In this document: positions 16,360 through 23,876 of the stretch, in pieces | Layout: each line of letters begins with the position of its first letter | Numbering within the stretch: position 1 is the stretch's first letter | Source: Zoogloea sp. | Lineage (GTDB): Bacteria > Pseudomonadota > Gammaproteobacteria > Burkholderiales > Rhodocyclaceae | Assembly (NCBI GenBank): GCA_016720685.1 | Contig: JADKKC010000001.1 | Location: 124,001 to 188,000 of the forward strand | Length of the DNA stretch: 64,000 nucleotides | Direction: 5' to 3' | The notes under the pieces: generated by a model | What the model saw: only the letters and a program-made list of their open reading frames with translations | Database searches by the model: none | Told to the model about the DNA's origin: nothing | Program-made: the position numbers and the translations under genes

Positions 16360-16829
16360 GCATTCGTTTTCAGAAGAACATCGTGCCGGCGCTGCGGCTG
16401 CTGCTGGTGTGCTGGGGTTTGCAGTCGGCGCCGGTCTTGGCGATCGACAATCCCGATCGGCCCGATCCGGTGGCGGAGTTCGCCGGCAGGGCCGAGGTCT
16501 ATGAGAAGCAGCTTGCCGACGCGCCCACCGACAAGGACGCGTTGGCGGTCTATGCGCAGTACGAATTGTTCCTCGACCGGGAACTCAACCAGGCCTATGC
16601 CGCGCTGATCCGGCAAACGCGGGAGACCCGCAAGCAGGATCTGGTGCGATCCCAGAAAAGCTGGCTGGTGTTCCGCGACGCGGAAATGCGCTTTATCGCC
16701 AACAACTGGACGCGGCAGGATTTCGGCTCGTCGGCGACGACTGCGCGGGCAGGCTACCGTGCCGCGCTGCTGAAAGAGCGGGTGACGGCCCTTCTCAACT
16801 ACCTGCGCAGCTACCCGCCCGGCAGCTAG
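16356..16829 (+). CDS. Exported LprI/DUF1311-like protein, putative lysozyme immunity
   Basis: GTG 16356 overlaps the lysozyme stop (GTGA), giving 157 residues; an earlier ATG inside the lysozyme gene would spoil the signal peptide. Residues 1-29 form a signal peptide ending near SAPVLA. The mature part has the DUF1311/LprI pattern: LNQAYAALIRQ, then LVRSQKSWLVFRDAEM. The family normally has Cys where this protein has Met after RDAE, and the mature protein has no Cys at all, so it is a divergent member. LprI of Mycobacterium tuberculosis inhibits lysozyme. Its tight coupling to a muramidase gene suggests that it protects the periplasm against that enzyme. Confidence 0.72.
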   Translation: MSIRFQKNIVPALRLLLVCWGLQSAPVLAIDNPDRPDPVAEFAGRAEVYEKQLADAPTDKDALAVYAQYELFLDRELNQAYAALIRQTRETRKQDLVRSQKSWLVFRDAEMRFIANNWTRQDFGSSATTARAGYRAALLKERVTALLNYLRSYPPGS

Positions 16830-16841
16830 GGCCGGGCGCTG

Positions 16842-17750
16842 TCAGGCCCACTCGCGATGGACGAGGAACTCGGTGTATAGGCGCTCTTCCGGGCTGCCGG
16901 CTTCGGGCTGCCAGGCGTAGCGCCATTTCACGATGGGCGGCATCGACATCAGGATCGATTCCGTGCGCCCGCCGGACTGCAGGCCGAAGAGCGTGCCGCG
17001 GTCGAATACCAGGTTGAATTCGACGTAACGGCCCCGGCGGTAGGCCTGGAAGTCGCGTTCGCGATCAGCGTAAGGCGTGTCGCGGCGGCGTTCGATGATG
17101 GGCATGTAGGCGGGCAGGAAGGCGTCGCCGACGCTGCGGGTCATGGCAAAGGCGTCGTCGAAATCGAGTGTGCCGTCGGCGCCGTGGTCGTCGAAGAACA
17201 GACCGCCGACGCCGCGGGGTTCGTTGCGGTGCTTGAGGAAGAAGTAGCGGTCGCACCAGTCCTTCAGGCGCTGGTATTCGGTCTCGCCCCAGGGCAGCAC
17301 AGCGGCCTTGCAGGTGGTGTGGAAGTGGCGGACGTCGTCCTCGAAGGGATAGTAGGGCGTGAGATCCATGCCGCCGCCAAACCACCACACGTCATCCTTG
17401 CCTTCGCTGCTGGCGATGAAGAAGCGCACGTTCATGTGGACGGTGGGGCAATAGGGATTGCGCGGGTGCAGTACCAGCGAGACGCCCATCGCCTCGTAGC
17501 TGCGGCCGGCCAGTTCGGGGCGGGCGGCCGTTGCGGAGGGGGGCAGGCCCTGGCCCATCACGTGGGAGAAATTGCAGCCGCCGCGCTCGAAGAAGTTGCC
17601 CTCCTCGACGAGGCGAGTGAGGCCGCCGCCACCGGCCGGACGGGTCCAGCTATCGGTAAGGAAGGGGGCGCCGTCGAAGGCTTCGAGGCTTGCGACGATG
17701 CGCGCCTGGAGTTCGAGGAGGTAGGCTTTGACGGCGTTGCGGTCAGGCAT
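16842..17750 (-). CDS. hemF: Oxygen-dependent coproporphyrinogen-III oxidase
   Basis: HemF converts coproporphyrinogen III to protoporphyrinogen IX using O2. The 302-residue length is normal and the motifs are complete: GGGLTRLVEEGNFFERGGCN, SLVLHPRNPYCPTVHMN, WFGGGMDLTPYYPFEDD, KHRNEPRGVGGLFFDD, RRGRYVEFNLVFDRGTLFGL and RTESILMSMPP. It is convergent with the LprI-like gene (12 bases apart) and lies downstream of purD beyond a terminator. An oxygen-requiring enzyme fits an organism that lives at least partly aerobically. Confidence 0.96.
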   Translation of the reverse strand: MPDRNAVKAYLLELQARIVASLEAFDGAPFLTDSWTRPAGGGGLTRLVEEGNFFERGGCNFSHVMGQGLPPSATAARPELAGRSYEAMGVSLVLHPRNPYCPTVHMNVRFFIASSEGKDDVWWFGGGMDLTPYYPFEDDVRHFHTTCKAAVLPWGETEYQRLKDWCDRYFFLKHRNEPRGVGGLFFDDHGADGTLDFDDAFAMTRSVGDAFLPAYMPIIERRRDTPYADRERDFQAYRRGRYVEFNLVFDRGTLFGLQSGGRTESILMSMPPIVKWRYAWQPEAGSPEERLYTEFLVHREWA

Positions 17751-17769
17751 GGGTGTTTTCTCGGGGGTA

Positions 17770-17794
17770 TAAAAACGCCGGCTCGTGGCCGGCG
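17770..17794 (-). terminator. Terminator between purD and hemF
   Basis: Read on the minus strand, CGCCGGC and GCCGGCG (17794-17776) pair around a 5-base loop and are followed by five T. It ends transcription from purH-purD about 65 bases after the purD stop and just before hemF. Confidence 0.8.
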
Positions 17795-17857
17795 GTCTGG
17801 GTCAGGCGCCGGCCACGCTGGCGCTGTACTCGATACGCAGGTGGGGCATGGCGACGT

Positions 17858-19147
17858 TCAGCCCTTGCGGGCGACGGCGCGATAGCCGATGTCGCGGCGG
17901 CACTGCATGCCGTCGAAGTGGATCTGGTCGACCAGTTCGTAGGCGCGTTTTTGCGCGCTGCGGACATTGTCGCCAAGGGCCGTGACGCAGAGCACGCGGC
18001 CGCCGCTGGTGCGGATTTCGCCGTCGGCTTCGGTGGTGCCGGCATGGAAGACGTGGCTGTCCTCGGTGGAGGCGGAGGGCAGGCCGTGGATGGCATCTCC
18101 CTTGCGGGGGCTGTCCGGGTAGCCGGCGGCCGCCATCACCACGCCGAGGGAGAAGCGGCGATCCCACTCGGCTTCGATCTTGTCGAGCTTGCCGTTGACG
18201 GCGGCTTCGACCAGATCGACGAGGTCGGACTTGAGCCGCATCATGATCGGCTGGGTTTCCGGGTCGCCCATGCGGCAGTTGAACTCGACGACGCGGGGCG
18301 CGCCCTTGGCGTCGATCATCAGGCCGGCGTACAGGAAGCCGGTGTAGGGCAGGCCTTCGGCGGCCATGCCGACAAGGGTCGGCATGATGATCTCGCGCAT
18401 GGCGCGGGCGTGCACTTCAGGGGTGACCACCGGAGCGGGTGAGTAGGCCCCCATGCCGCCGGTGTTGGGGCCCTGGTCGGCGTCCTTGAGGCGCTTGTGA
18501 TCCTGGGAGGTGGCCAGCGGCAGGGCATGGCGGCCATCAGCCATGACGATGAAGCTGGCTTCCTCGCCCTCCATGAACTCCTCGATCACCACCCGCGGGC
18601 CGCGCTCGTCGTACTGCACACCCAGCGTGTTGTGGGTGAGCATGGCGTCGATGGCTTCGTGGGCTTCTTCCTGCGTCATCGCCACGACGACGCCCTTGCC
18701 GGCAGCCAGGCCGTCGGCCTTGATGACGATGGGGGCGCCCTCGGCGTCCACGTAGGCGTGAGCCGCGGCGGCGTCGGAGAAGGTCTGGTACTTGGCTGTC
18801 GGGATCTTGTGACGGATCAGGAACTGCTTGGCGAAATCCTTGGAGCTTTCGAGCTGGGCGGCCAGCCTGGTCGGCCCGAAGATCGCCAGGCCGGCGGCGC
18901 GGAAGGCATCGACGACGCCCGCGGCGAGCGGGGCCTCGGGCCCGACGACGGTGAGGCCGATCTGTTCCTTGCGGACGAACTCGATGAGCTCGGGGATCGC
19001 GGTGATGGCCACGTTGGCAAGGTCGGGTTCGCGCGCCGTGCCGGGGTTGCCGGGGGCGACGAAAACCTTATGGACCCGCGGCGAGCGGGACAGCTTCCAG
19101 GCCAGCGCGTGTTCGCGTCCGCCGGAGCCGATGACGAGGATCTTCAT
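17858..19147 (-). CDS. purD: Phosphoribosylamine-glycine ligase
   Basis: PurD is the second step of purine synthesis, joining glycine to phosphoribosylamine with ATP. The start at 19147 gives MKILVIGSGGREHALAW, the standard N terminus, and 429 residues. The ATP-grasp fold shows APIVIKADGLAAGKGVVVA, VIEEFMEGEEASFIVMADG, DHKRLKDADQGPNTGGMGAY and NCRMGDPETQPIMMRL. It lies 13 bases downstream of purH, so the two form an operon. Confidence 0.96.
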   Translation of the reverse strand: MKILVIGSGGREHALAWKLSRSPRVHKVFVAPGNPGTAREPDLANVAITAIPELIEFVRKEQIGLTVVGPEAPLAAGVVDAFRAAGLAIFGPTRLAAQLESSKDFAKQFLIRHKIPTAKYQTFSDAAAAHAYVDAEGAPIVIKADGLAAGKGVVVAMTQEEAHEAIDAMLTHNTLGVQYDERGPRVVIEEFMEGEEASFIVMADGRHALPLATSQDHKRLKDADQGPNTGGMGAYSPAPVVTPEVHARAMREIIMPTLVGMAAEGLPYTGFLYAGLMIDAKGAPRVVEFNCRMGDPETQPIMMRLKSDLVDLVEAAVNGKLDKIEAEWDRRFSLGVVMAAAGYPDSPRKGDAIHGLPSASTEDSHVFHAGTTEADGEIRTSGGRVLCVTALGDNVRSAQKRAYELVDQIHFDGMQCRRDIGYRAVARKG

Positions 19148-19160
19148 GGAGAGCACGGTA

Positions 19161-20741
19161 TCAGTGACGGAAGTGGCGGAAGCCGGTGAGGACCATCGCG
19201 ATGCCCTGTTCGTCGGCGGCCGCGATCACTTCGGCGTCACGCACGGAGCCGCCGGGCTGGATCACCGCGGTGGCGCCGGCCTGGGCCAGCACGTCGAGGC
19301 CGTCACGGAACGGGAAAAAGGCATCGGACGCCACCACGCAGCCGGGGATCACGAGGCCGGCGTTCTCGGCCTTGATCTTGGCGATGCGGGCGGAGTCGAC
19401 ACGGCTCATCTGGCCGGCGCCGACGCCGATGGTCATGCCGTCCTTGCAGTAAACGATGGCGTTGGACTTGACGTACTTGGCGACGCGCCAGGCGAACAGC
19501 AGGTCGGAGAGTTCCTGCTCGGTGGGCGCACGCTTGGTGACCACCTTGAGATCGGCTGCGGTGATGGGCGCGAAGTCGGCGCTTTGAACCAGCAGGCCGC
19601 CGCCAACGCGCTTGTAGTCGGGCTGGCGCACGGCGCCGAGCGGATTGATCAGCACGCGGACGTTTTGCTTGGCCTTGAGGAGCGCCAGGGCTTCGTCGGT
19701 GTAGGCCGGGGCGATCAGCACTTCGAGGAACTGGGCGCTGACGGCTTCGGCGGCGGCGCGATCGACCGTGGTGTTGAAGGCGATGATGCCGCCAAAAGCA
19801 GACGTAGGATCGGTGGAGAAGGCCTTCTTGTAGGCTTCCAGCGGGCTGGCCGCAACGGCCACGCCGCATGGGTTGGCGTGCTTGACGATCACGCAGGCGA
19901 CGCTGCCGTTGCCGCTTTCGAAGGCCTTGACGCATTCCCACGCGGCATCCGCGTCGGCGATGTTGTTGTACGACAGTTCCTTGCCCTGGATCTGGGTGTA
20001 GGCGGCGATGGCGCCGGCCGGGGCGCCGGATTCGCGGTAGAAGGCCGCGGACTGGTGGGGGTTCTCGCCGTAGCGGAGATCCTGCACCTTGTCGAAAGCC
20101 AGCTGGAAGCGCTCCGGGTAGGCCATCTTGCTGCCGTCCTCCGCGAGGGCGGTGAGATGGTTGGAGATGGCCGAGTCGTAACGGGCGGTGTGGGTGAAGG
20201 CCTTGCGGGCGAGGTCGAAGCGGGTTTTGTAGCTCAGCGCGCCGGCGTTGGCCTGCAGTTCGGCGACGATGGCCGCGTAGTCGGCCGGTTCGGTCACGAT
20301 GCCGACGCCGCCGGCTTCGTTGCCGTGGTTCTTGGCGGCTGCGCGGACCATGGTCGGGCCGCCGATGTCGATGTTCTCGATGGCGTCTTCAAGGGTGCAG
20401 TCGGGCTTGGCGACGGTGGCCTGGAAGGGGTAGAGGTTCACCACCACGAGGTCGATGCGCGGAATGGCGTGCTCTTCGAGCTTGGCCAGGTGCTCGGGCA
20501 GGTCGCGACGGGCGAGGATGCCGCCGTGCACCTTGGGGTGCAGGGTCTTGACGCGGCCGTCGAGCATTTCCGGGAAGCCGGTGTAGTCGGAGACGTCGGT
20601 AACCGGCAGGCCGGCTTCGCGCAGGGACTTGGCGGTGCCGCCGGTGGACAGCAGCTTGATGCCGAGGGCAGACAGTTCACGGGCGAATTCGATGACGCCG
20701 GTTTTGTCGGAAACGCTGAGCAGGGCTTGGGTGACTTTCAT
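19161..20741 (-). CDS. purH: Bifunctional AICAR transformylase/IMP cyclohydrolase
   Basis: PurH performs the last two steps to IMP. ATG at 20741 (MKVTQALLSVSDKTG) gives 526 residues, a normal length; the open frame extends upstream over non-family sequence. The N-terminal IMP cyclohydrolase (MGS-like) part has LLSTGGTAKSLREAGLPVTD, GFPEMLDGRVKTLHPKVHGG and NIDIGGPTMVRAAAKN. The transformylase part shows LRYGENPHQSAAFY, the KHANPCGVA catalytic Lys-His site and SDAFFPFRDGLD. purD follows directly. Confidence 0.96.
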   Translation of the reverse strand: MKVTQALLSVSDKTGVIEFARELSALGIKLLSTGGTAKSLREAGLPVTDVSDYTGFPEMLDGRVKTLHPKVHGGILARRDLPEHLAKLEEHAIPRIDLVVVNLYPFQATVAKPDCTLEDAIENIDIGGPTMVRAAAKNHGNEAGGVGIVTEPADYAAIVAELQANAGALSYKTRFDLARKAFTHTARYDSAISNHLTALAEDGSKMAYPERFQLAFDKVQDLRYGENPHQSAAFYRESGAPAGAIAAYTQIQGKELSYNNIADADAAWECVKAFESGNGSVACVIVKHANPCGVAVAASPLEAYKKAFSTDPTSAFGGIIAFNTTVDRAAAEAVSAQFLEVLIAPAYTDEALALLKAKQNVRVLINPLGAVRQPDYKRVGGGLLVQSADFAPITAADLKVVTKRAPTEQELSDLLFAWRVAKYVKSNAIVYCKDGMTIGVGAGQMSRVDSARIAKIKAENAGLVIPGCVVASDAFFPFRDGLDVLAQAGATAVIQPGGSVRDAEVIAAADEQGIAMVLTGFRHFRH

Positions 20742-20821
20742 GGGGTTTCTCTGGTAGGCCGCGAGGCTGCGCGGCGCTGGAATGACGGAAAACGGCGGCA
20801 GTTCGCGGTGGCAGTTCGGGC

Positions 20822-21061
20822 TTACAGGAGATCGTGTTCGGACAGCTTGCGGCGCAGGGTGTTGCGGTTGATGCCGAGCATCTCCGCGCACAGGGTCTGG
20901 TTGCCGCCGGCTTGCCTGAGGACGAACTCGAGCATCGGGCGTTCGACGTTCTTGATCACCATCGCGTAGAGCGCGTTGGGCTTTTCACCGTCGAGATCGC
21001 GGAAATAGGTGTCCAGCGCGCGACAGACAGAATCGGCGATGTCATTGCTGGTGCTGCTCAT
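20822..21061 (-). CDS. fis: Fis-family nucleoid/transcription factor
   Basis: The 79-residue product is a short Fis-type protein. Its C-terminal helix-turn-helix NQTLCAEMLGINRNTLRRKL is nearly the classical Fis sequence. E. coli Fis is 98 residues; beta-proteobacterial forms are often shorter at the N terminus, as here. Fis bends DNA and regulates rRNA and many other genes in growth transitions. Its ATG overlaps the dusB stop by four bases, reproducing the conserved dusB-fis operon. Confidence 0.93.
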   Translation of the reverse strand: MSSTSNDIADSVCRALDTYFRDLDGEKPNALYAMVIKNVERPMLEFVLRQAGGNQTLCAEMLGINRNTLRRKLSEHDLL

Positions 21062-22086
21062 GCTGCAAGCTCCTGGGGGAATTCTTCGGGGTCGGTATAG
21101 ACCAGTCGGCTGTCTCTGTCGGCGAGCCGGCCGAAGAACTCGTCAATGGCGGCAGTCTGTTCTTGTACGGTGGGCAGGGTGTTCATGACGCGGCGGAACT
21201 GCGCCGATCCGACCAGCCCCCGGGTGTACCAGCTGATGTGCTTGCGGGCGATCTTGACGCCGGTTTCCTCACCGTAGAAACCGTAGAGGTCGGTGAGGTG
21301 ATCCTTGCACACCTGCAGGATTTCCGAGACCAGCGGGGGCGGGAGCTCTTCGCCGGTTTTCAGGAAGTGTTCGATCTCGCGAAAGATCCACGGGCGGCCC
21401 TGCGCGGCACGGCCGATCATCACGCCGTCGGCGCCGGTGTAATCGAGCACCAACTTCGCCTTTTGCGGCGTGGTGATGTCGCCGTTGGCAATCAGCGGGA
21501 TGCGCACGCGGGTTTTGACGTCGGCGATGGTGTCGTACTCGGCGTGGCCGGTGTATTGGCAGGCGCGGGTGCGGCCGTGAATGGCGATGAGCTGGATGCC
21601 GGATTCTTCGGCAATGTGCGCGATCATCGGGGCATTCTTGTTGGCGGTGTTCCAGCCGGTGCGGAACTTGAGCGTGACCGGAATGTTGCCGGCTGCGCTG
21701 ACGACGGCTTCGAGGATGCGGGCGACCAGGGGTTCGTCCTGCATCAGCGCCGAGCCGGCCATGACGTTGCAGACCTTCTTGGCCGGGCAGCCCATGTTGA
21801 TGTCGATGATCTGGGCGCCGCGATCGACGTTGTGGCGGGCCGCCTCGGCCATCATGGCCGGATCGGCGCCGGCGATCTGCACGGAAATCGGGTCGGTTTC
21901 CCCGTCGTGGTTGGCGCGCCGCTGTGTTTTGGCGCTGCCGTAGAGCAGGGAATTGGAGGTGACCATTTCGGACACGGCGAGCCCCGCGCCCATCTTCTTG
22001 CAGAGCTGGCGGAAAGGACGGTCTGTGACGCCGGCCATGGGCGCGACGAACAGGTTGTTTCGCAAGGTGAATCCGGCGAATTGCAT
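21058..22086 (-). CDS. dusB: tRNA-dihydrouridine synthase B
   Basis: DusB reduces a uridine in the tRNA D-loop to dihydrouridine using FMN and NADPH. The 342-residue product has NLFVAPMAGVTDRPFRQL, IDINMGCPAKKVCNVMAGSA (with the catalytic Cys), IPVTLKFRTGWN, IAIHGRTRACQYTGHAEYD and GADGVMIGRAAQGRPWIF. It heads the dusB-fis pair with a TAGAAT box about 30 bases upstream of its start. Confidence 0.95.
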   Translation of the reverse strand: MQFAGFTLRNNLFVAPMAGVTDRPFRQLCKKMGAGLAVSEMVTSNSLLYGSAKTQRRANHDGETDPISVQIAGADPAMMAEAARHNVDRGAQIIDINMGCPAKKVCNVMAGSALMQDEPLVARILEAVVSAAGNIPVTLKFRTGWNTANKNAPMIAHIAEESGIQLIAIHGRTRACQYTGHAEYDTIADVKTRVRIPLIANGDITTPQKAKLVLDYTGADGVMIGRAAQGRPWIFREIEHFLKTGEELPPPLVSEILQVCKDHLTDLYGFYGEETGVKIARKHISWYTRGLVGSAQFRRVMNTLPTVQEQTAAIDEFFGRLADRDSRLVYTDPEEFPQELAA

Positions 22087-22115
22087 CGGGGAGGCGCGTT
22101 TGGGAAAAGCAGGGC

Positions 22116-22121
22116 ATTCTA
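22116..22121 (-). promoter_or_regulatory. Candidate -10 box of dusB-fis
   Basis: On the minus strand the hexamer reads TAGAAT, about 30 bases before the dusB ATG. The -35 region is weak. Confidence 0.35.
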
Positions 22122-22194
22122 CCCGAAGGGGCTGCCGTCGGGCAGGGGCTGACTCCCCGCAATGAAGGTACGAGTGCCTGATAGCTAACGCTTT

Positions 22195-22887
22195 TCAGGG
22201 CAGTTCGGCGTTTTGCATGCGGCCCTGGATGCGCGCCGCATGGGCTGCCAGGCGGGGGCCGAAACTCTTCTCGTACTTGCGCGGGTTGGGCAGCATGACG
22301 GCCAGCCGGGCGGCCTGGGGCGGGGTCAGCTGGGCGGCGGAGACACGGTAGTAGCGCTGGGCCGCGGCTTCGCAGCCGAAGACGCCGTTGCCCCATTCGA
22401 CGACGTTGAGATAGACCTCGAGGATGCGCCGCTTGTCCCACAGGGCTTCGATCATCACCGTGATGACGGCTTCCTCGGCTTTGCGGAAATAGCTTTTGGT
22501 CGGCGACAGGAAGAGGTTCTTGGCGAGTTGCTGGCTGATCGTCGAGCCTCCGGCAACGGTCTTGCCCTTCTTCTGGTTCTTTTCGATGGCTTTTTGGATG
22601 CCTTCCCAATCGAAGCCTTCGTGGTCGACGAACTTGTCGTCCTCGGCGGCGACCACTGCCCGCTTGAGGTGCACCGAGATCTTGTCGTAGGGCACCCAGC
22701 GGTAGTGCAGCTCGGCGTCGGGAGCCTTGGCGTTGAGTTCGTCCAGCCGCAGGCTCATGAAGCTGGTGCCGGAGGGGGGCATCCATTTCCACCACACCAC
22801 GTGACCGAGCAGCCACAGCTGGTAGGCCACGACGGCCAGCACCAGGGCAAGGAGGGCACGTCGGATCCAGCGCCACAGTGTCGTCAT
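22195..22887 (-). CDS. mtgA: Monofunctional biosynthetic peptidoglycan transglycosylase
   Basis: MtgA polymerises lipid II into glycan strands at the inner membrane. The 230-residue product has one N-terminal membrane helix (RALLALVLAVVAYQLWLL) and the GT51 motifs: AAEDDKFVDHEGFDWEGI with the catalytic Glu, GGSTISQQLAKNLFLSP, EALWDKRRILEVYLN and GVFGCEAAAQRYY. It ends the rnb-tonB-mtgA run. In several beta-proteobacteria aroE lies between the tonB-like gene and mtgA; here only about 34 bases separate them, so aroE is not at this site. Confidence 0.94.
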   Translation of the reverse strand: MTTLWRWIRRALLALVLAVVAYQLWLLGHVVWWKWMPPSGTSFMSLRLDELNAKAPDAELHYRWVPYDKISVHLKRAVVAAEDDKFVDHEGFDWEGIQKAIEKNQKKGKTVAGGSTISQQLAKNLFLSPTKSYFRKAEEAVITVMIEALWDKRRILEVYLNVVEWGNGVFGCEAAAQRYYRVSAAQLTPPQAARLAVMLPNPRKYEKSFGPRLAAHAARIQGRMQNAELP

Positions 22888-22921
22888 TGCGGGGGGCTCG
22901 GGGCGCGGGATTGCATCGGAC

Positions 22922-23869
22922 TCACTCTTTCCTGGCCGAGGTTTGCAGCATGTCGGAGTTGGTGAAAGTCCAGGTGCGGGTGATCTCGATCACGTCGGTG
23001 TCCTTGCGGATGTCCGGCGGAAAGTTGGCGTAGGGCGCGGCGAGCTGGACGATGCGGCGGGCTGCGTCGTCCAGCACCTTGTGGCCGGACGAGCGGAGGA
23101 TTTCGATATTATCGACCGTTCCGTCGGCGCGGATCGTGACCGACAGCAGCAGGCTGCCGTACAGCTTGCCCCGGGCCGCGTCGGGGTAGTTGAGGGTGCC
23201 GACCCGTTCGATCTTCTGACGCCAGTCTTCGGCGTACTGGGCGAAGCGGTACTCTTGGGCGCGGGCGCCGATGAATTTCTTGCGCGGCCGGGAGGCGTAT
23301 TCGAGCAGATCCTTGTCGATCTGGGCTTCGATGCGAGCCACCGCCGCCGAGCTGTCGAGGAGATCGTAGCCGGAGGGCGTGCGCGAGGCTTCGGTCGGGG
23401 TGACCTGTTGGGTGTCGACCGCGAGGGCGGCCTTGCTGCGCGCTGCCGTCATGGCCTGAACCTGCTGCGTGCGTGAATCCTCGCTACGCTGCTGGGCTTC
23501 GACGAGGCTGTCGCCGACGCGGGTTTGCTCCTGGGGGGGCAGCGGGGTGGCCGGGCGGGATTTGTTGTCGGTGTTGCCGCCGGCGTCCAGGTTGGTCTGG
23601 GCGAGGATGTCGGCGGTGTCGGGCCGCTGGGCGTGGCGGGCGTTGACCAGCACCACTTCCAGGCCCTTGTCGTTGTGCTTCGTCTTGCTGAAATCGGGCA
23701 TCCCGAAGTGGATGGACAGCAGCAGTGCGTGCAGCGCCAGGGACACGCCGACGCCCCACTCGAGCGCGTAGCGCGCCGTGCGACCGGTGAAGGTCGGCCA
23801 GACGTGCGCCGGCCCCGCGGGGGGCGGGGTGGGTGCGGGCGGGGTGGGCTGACTGAGCAACTGCTGCAT
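22922..23869 (-). CDS. TonB-family energy transducer-like protein
   Basis: Starting at 23869 (MQQLLSQPTPPAP) the product has 315 residues: a Pro-rich cytoplasmic tail, one membrane helix at about 37-55 (EWGVGVSLALHALLLSIHFG), a periplasmic linker, and a C-terminal TonB-like domain. That domain shows RVGTLNYPDAARGKLYGSLL, IRADGTVDNIEILRSSG and DAARRIVQLAAPYANFP. TonB couples the proton-motive force to outer-membrane receptors, but no exbB, exbD or receptor gene is adjacent, so this may be one of the genome's auxiliary TonB-like proteins. It starts seven bases after the RNase gene stop. Confidence 0.8.
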   Translation of the reverse strand: MQQLLSQPTPPAPTPPPAGPAHVWPTFTGRTARYALEWGVGVSLALHALLLSIHFGMPDFSKTKHNDKGLEVVLVNARHAQRPDTADILAQTNLDAGGNTDNKSRPATPLPPQEQTRVGDSLVEAQQRSEDSRTQQVQAMTAARSKAALAVDTQQVTPTEASRTPSGYDLLDSSAAVARIEAQIDKDLLEYASRPRKKFIGARAQEYRFAQYAEDWRQKIERVGTLNYPDAARGKLYGSLLLSVTIRADGTVDNIEILRSSGHKVLDDAARRIVQLAAPYANFPPDIRKDTDVIEITRTWTFTNSDMLQTSARKE

Positions 23870-23876
23870 GGCGGAC

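Noticed and set aside
18828..20969. A 713-codon open frame opposite purD/purH, and similar long antisense frames opposite ppc (8898-10424), the GT-C-like gene (4415-6115) and DUF3422 (61634-63040)
   Set aside because: They are mirror frames of GC-rich genes, with Arg/Gly/Ala/His-rich or repetitive composition and no family motifs or ribosome sites.
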